Source of the DNA: Lachnospiraceae bacterium
Lineage (GTDB): Bacteria > Bacillota > Clostridia > Lachnospirales > Lachnospiraceae
Length of the DNA: 56,682 bases
Direction: 5' to 3'
Assembly: GCA_030537145.1 (NCBI GenBank)
Contig: JAUNON010000014.1
Location: 1-56,682 of the forward strand
In this document: one piece after another, positions 32,184 to 42,130 of the stretch
Numbering within the stretch: position 1 is the stretch's first letter
How the letters are laid out: each line of letters begins with the position of its first letter
Made by a program: the position numbers and the translations under genes
Notes under the pieces: generated by a model
Databases searched by the model: none
Told to the model about the DNA's origin: nothing
Seen by the model: only the letters and a program-made list of their open reading frames with translations

Positions 32184-33701
32184 ATGAAGAGAAAAGCGAT
32201 GGTGGCCGGCACCGTATTGCTGGCGGCACTGATTATTTTATTTGGGACCTATCTGGGGATCGGGATGCATTATGAGACACATTTTTTTGAGCATACCCGG
32301 ATCAATGGGATCGAGGTATCCGATATGACCCTGGAACAGGCGGAGGAAGCGGTGGCTGCCGCAGTGGAGAATTACCAGGTGACGCTGCAGACGAAGGAAG
32401 GCAGGCAGGAAGTGATATCCGCAGACCAGATGGAATACCACCTGATATCCGGCGGAGAGATACAGAGGCTTTTGGATGATCAGAAGCTTTTGCAGTGGCT
32501 GCCCCGGTATCTGGGAGAGGACAGGAATCTGACGATGGAGACCGCCACCTCCTATGATCCCCGGCTTTTGGAGCAGGCCATGCTGTCGCTGGACTGCTTT
32601 GACCGGGAGCAGGTGACAGCGCCTTCCGATGCCAGACTGGAACAGCAGGAGGACGGCACCTACCAGATTATCCCGGAGACAGAGGGAAATCAGCTAAAGA
32701 CGGAGCAGGTGTATCAGCTTCTGGAAAATGCGGTAGAGACGGGACAGACGCAGATCGATCTTGCCGGGGAGGACTGCTATGAGAAGCCTGCAGTGTATTC
32801 GGATGATGAAGGGCTTCTGGGAAAACGGGATACGCTGAATCGCTATGCTTCCATGACCGTGACCTATTATCTGGGAGGCGATGAGGTAAGGACGCTGGAT
32901 TCGGCTACCATCAACAGCTGGATGACCCTGGATGAAGCGTACCGGCCGGTGTTTGACCGGGATGCGGTACAGACCTATGTGGCGCAGCTTGCGGCGGATT
33001 ATGACACCATCGGAAGCTGGGAGCCTTTTGTTACCTCTCTGGGGGAGACGGTGTATGTGGAGGCCAGGACGTATGGCTGGCAGATCAATCAGGAGCAGGA
33101 GACAGAGGAGCTGTATCAGGTGCTTCTGGCAGGAGAGAGCGCAGAGCGTTCTCCGGTCTACTATGAGTCGGCGGCCGCCCGGGGTGAGAATGATATCGGA
33201 AATACTTACATAGAAGTAGATTATACGAATCAGAGAATGTGGTTTTATAAGGATGGGGAGCTGATTGTAGACACACCGGTGGTGACAGGGTGTGTGGCCA
33301 ACGGTACAGAATCACCGGAAGGTATTTTCTGTCTGGTAGATAAGTCCGAGGACGAGATCTTAAAGGGAGAAGGCTATGCCACTCCGGTAGAGTACTGGAT
33401 GCCGTTTTACGGCGGAGTAGGAATCCACGATGCGGATTCCTGGCGGGGCAGCTCTTACGGAGGAACCATTTATCAGACCGGCGGTTCCCATGGCTGTATC
33501 AATACACCCACGGCCAATGCGGCCGCAATCTATGCAAATGTGGAGATCGGCACGCCCATTGTATGCTACAAGGCAACCGTTTATCAGGGAAGCCCATCCG
33601 GAGAGGGGGTCGTTTCCTCAGAATACGGCACGGCAGAAACGGATCCCTCCATACAGGTTCTGGAGGAGGATTGGGCGGATGAATCCGTCTATTGGCAGTA
33701 G
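32184..33701 (+). CDS. L,D-transpeptidase (YkuD) with PG-binding domains
   Basis: A 505-residue membrane-anchored cell-wall enzyme forming 3-3 peptidoglycan crosslinks or attaching molecules to peptidoglycan. One N-terminal anchor (about 5-27) is followed by two PG_binding_4-type regions (about 50-330), then the YkuD domain. YkuD begins NTYIEVDYTNQRMWFYKDGEL, with catalytic GGSHGCIN at about 433-440 and the upstream GIHDADSWRG histidine. Start 32184 is set by AGGAG 8-12 nt upstream; the frame is open 26 codons further up. Spacer of about 100 bp to ddl with a TATAAT (about 33747-33752). Confidence 0.9.
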   Translation: MKRKAMVAGTVLLAALIILFGTYLGIGMHYETHFFEHTRINGIEVSDMTLEQAEEAVAAAVENYQVTLQTKEGRQEVISADQMEYHLISGGEIQRLLDDQKLLQWLPRYLGEDRNLTMETATSYDPRLLEQAMLSLDCFDREQVTAPSDARLEQQEDGTYQIIPETEGNQLKTEQVYQLLENAVETGQTQIDLAGEDCYEKPAVYSDDEGLLGKRDTLNRYASMTVTYYLGGDEVRTLDSATINSWMTLDEAYRPVFDRDAVQTYVAQLAADYDTIGSWEPFVTSLGETVYVEARTYGWQINQEQETEELYQVLLAGESAERSPVYYESAAARGENDIGNTYIEVDYTNQRMWFYKDGELIVDTPVVTGCVANGTESPEGIFCLVDKSEDEILKGEGYATPVEYWMPFYGGVGIHDADSWRGSSYGGTIYQTGGSHGCINTPTANAAAIYANVEIGTPIVCYKATVYQGSPSGEGVVSSEYGTAETDPSIQVLEEDWADESVYWQ

Positions 33702-33803
33702 AAAATTCTGCGGAAAACGGTGTACTTTATTCCTGCGGTTGTGTATAATGAACGGTAGCATACCGGAATGGCTTTTACAGAATGAACAGGAGGAGTATAT
33801 ATT

Positions 33804-34835
33804 ATGAAAATCGTGGTTTTGGCGGGCGGCATCAGCACGGAACGGGAAATTTCCATTGTTTCCGGCACAGGAGTATGCAAGGCGCTGCGGGGGAAGGGAC
33901 ATCAGGCCATATTGGTGGATGTGTACTGCGGAGATGCACGCAAGACGGCAGAGACGGCTTTTTCCGGATCTTATGATGTGGATGCGGATGCGGCCTATAT
34001 CCGTTCCTTTGATGAAAAGCTGGAGGAGATGAGCAGCCGGAGCGACTTTTTCGGGCCCCGGGTACTGGAGCTTTGCCGGGCGGCCGATGCTGTGTTCCTG
34101 GCGCTTCACGGAGAAAACGGAGAGAATGGGAAGGTACAGGCAGCCTTTGATCTGCTGGGCATCCGCTATACAGGAAGCGGCAGCCTTGGAAGTGCGCTGG
34201 CCATGGATAAGGAGCTGTCCAAACAGCTTTTCAGGGAAAATCATGTTCCTACTCCGGCGGGAATCGTGCTGCGGAAAAATGAGGAACGAAGGGCGGCGGC
34301 AGAAAACGGCGTAGGCCTGCCCTGTGTGGTAAAGCCAAGCTGCGGCGGCTCCAGCGTGGGTGTTTCGATCGCACATACCGAAGAGGAATACGGCCGGGCG
34401 CTGGAAGAAGGCTTCCGCTATGAGGATGTGCTGATCGTAGAGCAATATATTAAGGGAAGGGAGTTCTCCGTGGGGATCGTGGACGGAGAGGTATATCCCG
34501 TCATTGAAATTGCTCCCATTCAGGGCTTTTATGATTATCACAATAAATATCAGGCGGGATGCACCGTGGAGACCTGCCCGGCAGAGCTTTCCCCGGAGCT
34601 GACAAAAAGAATGCAGGAATATGCGCTGCAGGCGTATGAGGCGCTGCGGCTGGAGAGCTACGGACGGATCGATGTCATGATGGATGAAGCAAATGAAATG
34701 TACTGTCTGGAGGCAAATACACTGCCGGGCATGACTCCTACCAGCCTTCTGCCTCAGGAGGCGGCAGCGCTGGGCATGGATTATGCGTCACTGTGCGAAA
34801 AATTAATTGCGGTTTCACTGCGAAAATCAAATTAG
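33804..34835 (+). CDS. ddl: D-alanine--D-alanine ligase
   Basis: A 343-residue ATP-grasp ligase that makes D-Ala-D-Ala for peptidoglycan. The start MKIVVLAGGISTEREISI is typical. ALHGENGENGKVQ binds the first D-Ala, PCVVKPSCGGSSVGVS (about 172-187) is the ATP-binding segment, and CLEANTLPGMTPTSLLP (about 299-315) is the metal-binding end. Ribosome site AGGAGG. murF follows by 14 bp; the two act in consecutive steps. Confidence 0.96.
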   Translation: MKIVVLAGGISTEREISIVSGTGVCKALRGKGHQAILVDVYCGDARKTAETAFSGSYDVDADAAYIRSFDEKLEEMSSRSDFFGPRVLELCRAADAVFLALHGENGENGKVQAAFDLLGIRYTGSGSLGSALAMDKELSKQLFRENHVPTPAGIVLRKNEERRAAAENGVGLPCVVKPSCGGSSVGVSIAHTEEEYGRALEEGFRYEDVLIVEQYIKGREFSVGIVDGEVYPVIEIAPIQGFYDYHNKYQAGCTVETCPAELSPELTKRMQEYALQAYEALRLESYGRIDVMMDEANEMYCLEANTLPGMTPTSLLPQEAAALGMDYASLCEKLIAVSLRKSN

Positions 34836-34849
34836 GAGAATCGTGAAAT

Positions 34850-36256
34850 ATGAAAAATATGACGCTGCGCCGCATTGCAGAAGCCTGCGGCGGAATTTTG
34901 CATGGAAAAAACGGAATGGAAGATGCGGAAGTAGCTTCCGTTGTTACAGATAGCCGTCAGGCCAAAGAAGGCGCTTTGTTTGCAGCGATCAAGGGAGAAC
35001 GGGTGGACGGACACCGGTTTATTCCCGCCGTGTTTGAGCAGGGGGCAGTCTGTGTGTTATCCGAGCAGGAGCTTCCGGAGGATACTGCGGGAAGCTGGAT
35101 CAAGGTGATCTCTACCCTGGGGGCTTTGAAGGATATTGCGGAATATTATCTGAGGCAACTGAATATTCCGGTGGTGGGCATTACGGGAAGCGTGGGAAAG
35201 ACCAGTACGAAGGAAGTGGTGGCTGCCGTGCTGTCTCAGAAATACCGTACCTTAAAAACCCAGGGGAATTTTAATAATGAGCTGGGCCTTCCGCTGACTG
35301 TATTCCGGCTGCGGGAAGAGGACGAGATGGCAGTCCTGGAGATGGGAATCAGCAATTTCGGAGAGATGCACCGGCTGGCAAAGATTGCCCGGCCGGATAC
35401 CTGTGTAATCACCAATATCGGGCAGTGCCATCTGGAATATCTCCACAGCCGGGACGGGATTTTGCAGGCAAAGACAGAAATTTTTGATTTTCTAAGGCCC
35501 GATGGGCATATTATATTAAACGGAAACGATGACAAGCTGATCCTGGTAAAAAATGTGAACGGGATCGAACCGGTATTTTTCGGCCTGAAGCCGGAAAAGG
35601 ACGGGCATCCGGAGGAGGCTCCCGCACTTTCTGTGTGGGCGGATGAGATCAAAAGCAGGGGATTGAAGGGTGTTTCCTGCCGTATTCACACGCCGGACGG
35701 AAGTATTTCTGTCAGGATACCGATTCCGGGACAGCATATGGTTTATAATGCCCTGGCAGCCGCCGCAGTAGGGCTGACCTATGGTCTGAGTCCGGAGCAG
35801 ATCCGGGCGGGTATTGAGAGCCTGCAGCCGGTGAGCGGACGCTTTCATATCATAGAGACAGAAAATTACATGATTATTGATGATTGCTATAATGCAAATC
35901 CTGTGTCTATGAAAGCGTCTTTGGAGGTACTGCAGGATGGAGCGGGACGTAGAGTTGCGATTCTGGGCGATATGGGCGAGCTGGGCGAAAATGAGGCCCT
36001 TCTGCATGAAGAGGTGGGCGCATTTGCCGGGAGCTGCCGTATTGATAAGCTGATCGGAGTAGGACCGCTTTGCGCCGGCCTGATCCGGAAAGCGGGAGAG
36101 GAGAATTCGGAATTGGAGCTTTCCCATTACGATACGCCGGAAGAGCTGCTGGACTGCCTGGAAGAGCAGGTGCAGGCGGGAGATACGATCCTGGTAAAGG
36201 CATCTCATTTTATGAATTTTTCCCGGATCGTGGATGCGCTGCAAAAGATGGGATAA
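34850..36256 (+). CDS. murF: UDP-MurNAc-tripeptide--D-Ala-D-Ala ligase MurF
   Basis: A 468-residue Mur ligase that adds D-Ala-D-Ala to UDP-MurNAc-tripeptide. Its N-terminal uracil-binding domain (DSRQAKEGALFAAIKGE) precedes the ATP loop GITGSVGKTSTK at about 110-121. Substrate motifs TQGNFNNELGLPLT and DDCYNANPVSM follow, and the C-terminal domain starts near ILGDMGELGE. Ribosome site AGGAGA. The product of ddl is its substrate. Confidence 0.96.
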   Translation: MKNMTLRRIAEACGGILHGKNGMEDAEVASVVTDSRQAKEGALFAAIKGERVDGHRFIPAVFEQGAVCVLSEQELPEDTAGSWIKVISTLGALKDIAEYYLRQLNIPVVGITGSVGKTSTKEVVAAVLSQKYRTLKTQGNFNNELGLPLTVFRLREEDEMAVLEMGISNFGEMHRLAKIARPDTCVITNIGQCHLEYLHSRDGILQAKTEIFDFLRPDGHIILNGNDDKLILVKNVNGIEPVFFGLKPEKDGHPEEAPALSVWADEIKSRGLKGVSCRIHTPDGSISVRIPIPGQHMVYNALAAAAVGLTYGLSPEQIRAGIESLQPVSGRFHIIETENYMIIDDCYNANPVSMKASLEVLQDGAGRRVAILGDMGELGENEALLHEEVGAFAGSCRIDKLIGVGPLCAGLIRKAGEENSELELSHYDTPEELLDCLEEQVQAGDTILVKASHFMNFSRIVDALQKMG

Positions 36257-36303
36257 ACTTTTTATATAACCGTGAAGAGACAGATTTTGAAGAAGAGGGA
36301 ATT

Positions 36304-36870
36304 ATGTATGTAATAGCCGGCCTGGGGAATCCGGGCAAAAAATATGCAAAGACCCGGCATAATGCGGGATTTGATACTCTGGATATCATTGCGGACCGTT
36401 ATGGAATTCAGGTATCTACGGAGAAGTTTAAGGCGCTGGTGGGCACCGGCGTTATAGAAGGCCAGAAGGTGCTTCTGGTAAAACCTCAGACCTTTATGAA
36501 CCTGAGCGGGGACAGCCTGCGTCTGGTTTGTGATTTTTATAAAATAGATGTAGAACAGGAGCTGATCGTGATCTACGATGATATCAGCCTGAAGCCGGGT
36601 CAGCTCCGCATCCGTAAAAAAGGAAGCGCAGGCGGGCATAATGGTATCAAGAGCATTATCAGCCAGTTGGGAACCCAGGTATTTAAGCGGGTTAAGGTAG
36701 GCGTAGGAGAAAAGCCGGAGGGCTACGACCTGGCTGATTACGTGCTGGGGCATTTTTCCTTTACGGAGCGGATCGATATGGAGGAGGCCTTCGACCGGGC
36801 AGCCAGGGCTGCGGCTGCGCTGGTCACACATCCGGCAGAAGAAGTTATGAATCAGTATAATCAGAAGTAA
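36304..36870 (+). CDS. pth: Peptidyl-tRNA hydrolase
   Basis: A 188-residue Pth that frees tRNA from dropped-off peptidyl-tRNA. It starts MYVIAGLGNPGKKYAKTRHNAGF with the catalytic His at residue 19. KPQTFMNLSG, IVIYDDISLKPGQLRIRKKGSAGGHNGIKS and KRVKVGVGEKP are the family's conserved blocks. The start at 36304 fits the family's N terminus and a GAAGAAGAGGG ribosome site. mfd follows by 20 bp, the conserved pth-mfd pair. Confidence 0.96.
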   Translation: MYVIAGLGNPGKKYAKTRHNAGFDTLDIIADRYGIQVSTEKFKALVGTGVIEGQKVLLVKPQTFMNLSGDSLRLVCDFYKIDVEQELIVIYDDISLKPGQLRIRKKGSAGGHNGIKSIISQLGTQVFKRVKVGVGEKPEGYDLADYVLGHFSFTERIDMEEAFDRAARAAAALVTHPAEEVMNQYNQK

Positions 36871-36890
36871 GCAGGAAAGGCAGGTAAGGA

Positions 36891-39800
36891 ATGAAGGCGT
36901 TTCGGAGCCCGTTGCAGGAACTGGGTGAGATCGAGGAAATCAGGGGCAGGCTGAAAAAAAACCGGGGCGTACTCCAGGTAACTGGCTGTATCGATTCTCA
37001 GAAGGCACATTTTATCGATTATCTGGGGGCGGATTCTTCTCATAAGGTGATCGTGGCGGCCAATGATTTAAGAGCAAAAGAAATATACGAAAACTATCGT
37101 TTCTTTGACCGGAGTGTGATGATGTATCCGGCCAAAGATTTTATTTTCTTTCAGGCGGATATTCACAGCAATCTTCTGGAACAGCAGAGGATCGGGGTAT
37201 GGAAGGCCCTGGCCCAGGGAGGCCCCCTGACAGTGATCCTCACCATGGGGGCGTTTATGAACCGAATGATGCCCTTTGAAAAGTGGAAGAAGCAGATCGT
37301 AAAGCTGGAAAACGGCGATACCGTAAATCTGGAGGAATGGAAAACGAGGCTGACGGAGCTGGGGTATGAGCGGAACGCCCAGGCAGAAGGTCCGGGGCAG
37401 TTTGCCATCCGGGGCGGCATTTTAGATGTTTTTCCTCTGACAGAGGAAAATCCGGTACGAATCGAGCTGTGGGGGGATGAGATTGATTCCATTCGCAGCT
37501 TTGATGCGGAAAGCCAGCGTTCCATTGAAAATCTGGATGAAGTGACCATTTATCCGGCCTCGGAGCTGATATTGGATGCCTCCGTCCGGAAGGCGGGACT
37601 GAAAAAAATAGAAAAAGAGGCGGCCAGAGCGGAGCAGGTGCTGCGAAAGGAAATGAAAACAGAGGAGGCTCACCGGATCAGGCTTCTGGCGGCGGACTGC
37701 CGGGATAAGCTGGAGGAATTTGAGGATTCTTCCGGGCTGGATGCATTTTTGGATTATTTTTATCCGGACGCCATGTCCATTCTGGACTGTTTTCCGGATG
37801 ATACGGTGATTTTCCTGGATGAGCCCAACCGGCTGGCGGAATCGGCGGAGGCAGCGGAGCGTGAATTCCGGGAGAGTATGCAGCACCGCCTGGAAAAGGG
37901 TTATGTGCTGGCCGGACAAACGGATCTGCTTTTTTCCTGCCAGCAGATGGTCAGCCGTTTGGGCGGATGCAACTGCGTAGGACTGTGCACTCTGGAGAAT
38001 GCCCGGAATAACTGGAAGGTAACGGATAAATTCAATGTGACGGTTCATGCTGTGAATCCCTACAATAACAGCTTTGAGCTGCTGGTGAAGGATCTGCAGC
38101 GCTGGAAGCGGGACGGCTTCCGGGTGACTCTGCTTTCTGCATCAAGAACCAGGGGCAGCCGTCTGGCAGAGGATCTGCGGGACAATGAGCTGAACGCATT
38201 TTACAGTGAGGATGAGGAACGGCTGGTGCATCCGGGAGAGATCCTGGTGACTTATGGAAATACGCATCGGGGCTATGAGTATCCGCTGATTAAATTTGTG
38301 GTGATTTCCGAAAGCGATATTTTCGGAAAGGAAAAGAAGAAAAAAAAGAAGCATAAGTCTTATGAGGGGCGTAAAATCAGCAGCTTTACGGAGCTTTCGC
38401 CGGGAGATTACGTGGTGCATGAGAACCACGGGCTGGGGATCTACCGGGGCATCGAGAAGATGAATGTGGATCATGTAAGAAAAGATTATATGAAGATTGA
38501 GTATGCGGACGGCAGCAATCTTTATGTGCTGGCTACGCAGCTTGATGTGATCCAGAAATACGCAGATGCGGACGCAAAGAAGCCAAAGCTGAACAAGCTG
38601 GGAACCCAGGACTGGAGCCGGACCAAGACAAGAGTCCGGGGCGCTGTACGGGTCATTGCCAGAGAACTGGTGGATCTGTATGCCGCCAGGCAGAAGAAAA
38701 CAGGCTTTGTTTACGGACCGGATACGGTATGGCAGAAGGAATTTGAGGAAATGTTTCCTTTTGAGGAGACGGAGGATCAGCTTCAGGCCATTGAGGCTGC
38801 GAAAGCGGATATGGAAAGCACAAAGATCATGGATCGGCTGATCTGCGGCGATGTGGGCTACGGTAAGACGGAGATTGCCATCCGGGCTGCGTTTAAGGCC
38901 GTGCAGGACGGCAAGCAGGTGGCCTATTTGGTTCCTACCACAATTCTGGCGCAGCAGCATTACAATACCTTTGTACAGCGAATGAAGGATTTTCCGGTGC
39001 GGGTGGATCTGATGTGCCGTTTCCGCACAGCGGCGGAGCAGAAAAAGACGATTACGGATCTGAAGAGGGGGCTGGTAGATATTGTCATCGGTACCCATCG
39101 GATTTTGTCGAAGGATGTGGAATTTAAGGATCTGGGACTTCTGGTGATTGATGAGGAGCAGCGCTTCGGCGTGACTCATAAAGAGAAAATCAAGCAGATG
39201 AAGAAGGATATTGATGTGCTGACGCTGACGGCTACTCCGATTCCCAGGACGCTTCATATGAGTCTCATCGGTATCCGGGACATGAGTGTGCTGGAGGAGG
39301 CGCCCCAGGACCGCGTGCCGATCCAGACCTTTGTGATGGAGTATAATGAAGAGATGGTGCGGGAGGCCATCAGCCGGGAGCTGGCCAGGGGCGGCCAGGT
39401 CTATTATGTTTACAACCGGGTAAATACGATTGCAGAGATGACCAACACGGTAGCAAAGCTGGTGCCGGAGGCCCGGGTAGCCTTTGCCCACGGGCAGATG
39501 AAGGAGCGGGAGCTGGAGGGCATCATGTATGACTTTATCAATGGTGATATTGATGTGCTGGTGACTACCACGATTATTGAGACCGGGCTGGATATTTCCA
39601 ACACCAACACCATGATCATCCATGATGCGGACAACATGGGACTGTCCCAGCTTTATCAGCTTCGGGGCAGGGTGGGCCGTTCTAACCGGACGGCATATGC
39701 ATTCCTGATGTACCGCAGAAATAAGATGCTGAAAGAGGTGGCGGAAAAACGGCTGTCAGCCATCCGGGAATTTACGGAGCTGGGCAGCGGATTTAAGATC

Positions 39801-40409
39801 GCTATGCGGGATCTGGAGATCCGCGGAGCGGGAAACCTGCTGGGAAGCGAGCAGCATGGCCATATGGAGGCGGTGGGATATGATCTTTACTGCAAGCTGC
39901 TGAATGAATCGGTAAAGGAGATCAAGGGAGAATCTACGATTCAGGAGGACTATGATACCACCATTGACCTGGATGTGGATGCGTTTATTCCGGAACGGTA
40001 TATCCGCAATGAGGCTCAGAAGCTGGATATCTACAAACGAATCGCAGTAATCTCCGGCGAAGAGGAATACGATGACATGCTGGAGGAGCTGATGGATCGT
40101 TTTGGGGAGCCGCCGAAATCCGTGCAGAATCTGCTGGCGATTGCCTGGCTGAAGGCCATTGCCCATGGGATCTATCTGACAGAGCTGACCCAGAAGGGCG
40201 ATGAGATCCGCTTTGTTTTTTATGAAAAAGCGCTGATTGACGTCACCAAAATCGACGGCTTCCTGAAGGAATTTAAGGGACGGATGAAATTTACGGTAGA
40301 CACCAATCCCTATTTTATATACAGCAAACCCCGCAAAGGCGGCAGGGAGAACGAGGACGTGCTGCTGCAGGTACGGGAAATTCTGGACCGAATGAAAATG
40401 CTTTTGTGA
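36891..40409 (+). CDS. mfd: Transcription-repair coupling factor Mfd
   Basis: A 1172-residue DNA translocase that removes stalled RNA polymerase and recruits UvrA. Residues 1-450 hold the UvrB-like domains. The RNA polymerase-interacting domain is at about 500-560 (FTELSPGDYVVHENHGLGIYRG). The RecG-like motor has Walker A GDVGYGKT (about 653-660), DEEQ at about 753-756, and TATPIPRTLHMS. The TRG motif region LRGRVGRSNRTAYAFL follows, then the C-terminal UvrA-binding domain. Length is normal. A Lys-rich patch (KEKKKKKKHK) at about 481-491 is a minor oddity. Confidence 0.97.
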   Translation: MKAFRSPLQELGEIEEIRGRLKKNRGVLQVTGCIDSQKAHFIDYLGADSSHKVIVAANDLRAKEIYENYRFFDRSVMMYPAKDFIFFQADIHSNLLEQQRIGVWKALAQGGPLTVILTMGAFMNRMMPFEKWKKQIVKLENGDTVNLEEWKTRLTELGYERNAQAEGPGQFAIRGGILDVFPLTEENPVRIELWGDEIDSIRSFDAESQRSIENLDEVTIYPASELILDASVRKAGLKKIEKEAARAEQVLRKEMKTEEAHRIRLLAADCRDKLEEFEDSSGLDAFLDYFYPDAMSILDCFPDDTVIFLDEPNRLAESAEAAEREFRESMQHRLEKGYVLAGQTDLLFSCQQMVSRLGGCNCVGLCTLENARNNWKVTDKFNVTVHAVNPYNNSFELLVKDLQRWKRDGFRVTLLSASRTRGSRLAEDLRDNELNAFYSEDEERLVHPGEILVTYGNTHRGYEYPLIKFVVISESDIFGKEKKKKKKHKSYEGRKISSFTELSPGDYVVHENHGLGIYRGIEKMNVDHVRKDYMKIEYADGSNLYVLATQLDVIQKYADADAKKPKLNKLGTQDWSRTKTRVRGAVRVIARELVDLYAARQKKTGFVYGPDTVWQKEFEEMFPFEETEDQLQAIEAAKADMESTKIMDRLICGDVGYGKTEIAIRAAFKAVQDGKQVAYLVPTTILAQQHYNTFVQRMKDFPVRVDLMCRFRTAAEQKKTITDLKRGLVDIVIGTHRILSKDVEFKDLGLLVIDEEQRFGVTHKEKIKQMKKDIDVLTLTATPIPRTLHMSLIGIRDMSVLEEAPQDRVPIQTFVMEYNEEMVREAISRELARGGQVYYVYNRVNTIAEMTNTVAKLVPEARVAFAHGQMKERELEGIMYDFINGDIDVLVTTTIIETGLDISNTNTMIIHDADNMGLSQLYQLRGRVGRSNRTAYAFLMYRRNKMLKEVAEKRLSAIREFTELGSGFKIAMRDLEIRGAGNLLGSEQHGHMEAVGYDLYCKLLNESVKEIKGESTIQEDYDTTIDLDVDAFIPERYIRNEAQKLDIYKRIAVISGEEEYDDMLEELMDRFGEPPKSVQNLLAIAWLKAIAHGIYLTELTQKGDEIRFVFYEKALIDVTKIDGFLKEFKGRMKFTVDTNPYFIYSKPRKGGRENEDVLLQVREILDRMKMLL

Positions 40410-40437
40410 AAAGAGTGTGTTTATCTGAGAAAAATGA

Positions 40438-40466
40438 TTGCCAGCCGCAATTAAACAGGCTATAAT
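40438..40466 (+). promoter_or_regulatory. Promoter of the PrsA-like foldase
   Basis: TTGCCA (40438-40443) and TATAAT (40461-40466) with a 17-bp spacer. The 130-nt leader that follows holds alternative stems: GCAAAAT with ATTTTGC (40493-40508) and a longer-range pairing of 40485-40499 with 40568-40582. Confidence 0.8.
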
Positions 40467-40607
40467 GAAACGTATGGAGTAAAGAGGCCGTTGCAAAATT
40501 CATTTTGCCAGATGGTGTATCCGGTGCCTGCGGATGCTTATCATGATGCAGAAGCTTTCGCAGTTTGATTTCACAACAGCCTAAGAGTATAATGGAGGAA
40601 TTATTTT

Positions 40608-42011
40608 ATGAGAACGGGATTAAAGAAGGGCCTGGTTCTGGGAATAAGCGCTTGCATGGCGCTGACTTCACTGGCCGGATGCGGAAAGAAAGAAGGATTG
40701 GATAGTGCAGCCGCAGTGGCGACGCTGGATGGAGAAGAGGTATCGGTCGGAGCTGTAAATTTTATGCTGCGCTATGAACAGGCTCAGTTTGACAGCAGCT
40801 ATGGCTCCTTTCTGAAGAGTTATTATGGGGATATCTGGAATTCTGATCTGACTGGAACCGGAGAGACTTACGGGGAGACCTTCAAGGATCAGATTATGAA
40901 TACCATGGAAAGACTGCTGCTGGCAGAAAAGCATATGGCGGACTATCAGGTGGAGCTGACGGATGAGGAAAAAGCGGCTATTACGCAGGCAGCTTCCGAT
41001 TTTATCGCTTCCAACGATGAGGAAGTTCTGGAAAAGATGAGCGCTACTCAGGAAAATGTGGAACGTATCCTGACGCTGCGCACGATCCAGACAAAGATGG
41101 AGACAGAGATGTGTGCGGATGTGGATACGGAAGTATCGGATGAGGAGGCTGCACAGCGGACGGTTTCCTATGTGAGATTTGCGCTGGATAGGGAGGAAGA
41201 GACCGAGGAGGAGACGGAAGCGTCCACCGATTCCGAAGCAGAAAGCAGTGAGGAGGAGACAGCCGCTGCCCAGACAGAGGAAGAGACAGAGGCTTCTTTG
41301 ACGGAGGAAGCTACTGCCAAGACCGGTTCCGCAGATACGGAGGCAGAGACAGAAGCGTCAGAGGAGACGGAGGCAGCCGCAGGCGAAACAGAGGCGGAAA
41401 CCGCAGCCGAGGCTGATACAGAGGCAGTCAGCGAGGAAGAGACAGAGACGGAGACAGAGGATGAGGCTACCATCCAGGCTAAGGCGGAAGCAAAGGCCAA
41501 GGCAGAAGCCTTCTTGGAGCAGGTGAAGGAGCAGGATGATTTTGCCGCAGCCGCAGAAGAGATCGCAGATGCGGATGACAATGTTTCCACTTCCTCCTTT
41601 ACCTTCGGCGATGATGATACATATCCGGATGAGACGATCATCAGCGTGACCAAGGGCCTTGAGGACGATACCCTGGTAGATGAGGTGGTAGAAGTAGGTG
41701 ATTCCTATTATGTTCTGCATGTGGATGATGCTTTTGATGAGGAAGCCACTGCTGATAAAAAGGAAGAGATCGTAAACACCAGAAAACAGGAAGCTATCGA
41801 TGCCCTTTATGAGGAATGGATGGAAGGTGTGGAATTTACCGTTGATGAGGAAGTATACGGCAAGCTGGTTTTTGATATGGAGCTGATGATTGAGACAGAA
41901 GGCTCTGATGGAACGGAAGCGGAAACAGAGGCAGCTAGCGAAGCCGGGACCGAAGCGGTGACAGAAGGAGCCGGTGAGACAGAGACGGAAACAATAGCGG
42001 AGTCTGAGTAG
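40608..42011 (+). CDS. prsA: PrsA-like peptidyl-prolyl isomerase lipoprotein with acidic insertion
   Basis: A 467-residue lipoprotein foldase. The signal peptide ends in lipobox LAGC (Cys at about 25). Residues 30-190 form the helical SurA/PrsA-type chaperone domain (AAVATLDGEEVSVGAVNFML). A parvulin-like PPIase region is recognisable at about 185-200 and again from about 295 (AEAFLEQVKEQDDFAAAAEEIADADDN). Between them, about residues 197-288 are almost wholly Glu, Thr, Ala and Ser, a low-complexity acidic insertion; a second E/T/A-rich tail ends the protein. The insertion makes catalytic activity uncertain. Ribosome site GGAGG. Confidence 0.8.
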   Translation: MRTGLKKGLVLGISACMALTSLAGCGKKEGLDSAAAVATLDGEEVSVGAVNFMLRYEQAQFDSSYGSFLKSYYGDIWNSDLTGTGETYGETFKDQIMNTMERLLLAEKHMADYQVELTDEEKAAITQAASDFIASNDEEVLEKMSATQENVERILTLRTIQTKMETEMCADVDTEVSDEEAAQRTVSYVRFALDREEETEEETEASTDSEAESSEEETAAAQTEEETEASLTEEATAKTGSADTEAETEASEETEAAAGETEAETAAEADTEAVSEEETETETEDEATIQAKAEAKAKAEAFLEQVKEQDDFAAAAEEIADADDNVSTSSFTFGDDDTYPDETIISVTKGLEDDTLVDEVVEVGDSYYVLHVDDAFDEEATADKKEEIVNTRKQEAIDALYEEWMEGVEFTVDEEVYGKLVFDMELMIETEGSDGTEAETEAASEAGTEAVTEGAGETETETIAESE

Positions 42012-42090
42012 GCTGAAAGCGCTTCCTTGTGGCGTGGCCGTGAAATATTCACAGCATTCGCCTGACTTTGAACGAATCCATATTAGAAAG

Positions 42091-42130
42091 CCCTTAGCCG
42101 TGGGCAGTACTCATGGCTGGGGGTTTTTTT
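42091..42130 (+). terminator. Terminator downstream of the PrsA-like gene
   Basis: CCCTTAGCCGTGGG and CTCATGGCTGGGGG form a 14-bp stem with several G-U pairs (42091-42123), followed by seven T ending at 42130. Family A copy 2 starts at 42131. Confidence 0.8.

Noticed and set aside
38142..39623. Long minus-strand open frame opposite mfd
   Set aside because: Mirror of the conserved helicase region of mfd; composition typical of antisense frames.
40565..40593. TTGATT-17-TATAAT just before the PrsA-like gene
   Set aside because: The -10 abuts the ribosome site, so a transcript would start after it; the pair at 40438-40466 is better placed.
41168..41653. Ser/Val/Ala-rich minus-strand frame
   Set aside because: It is the complement of the acidic low-complexity tract of the PrsA-like gene.
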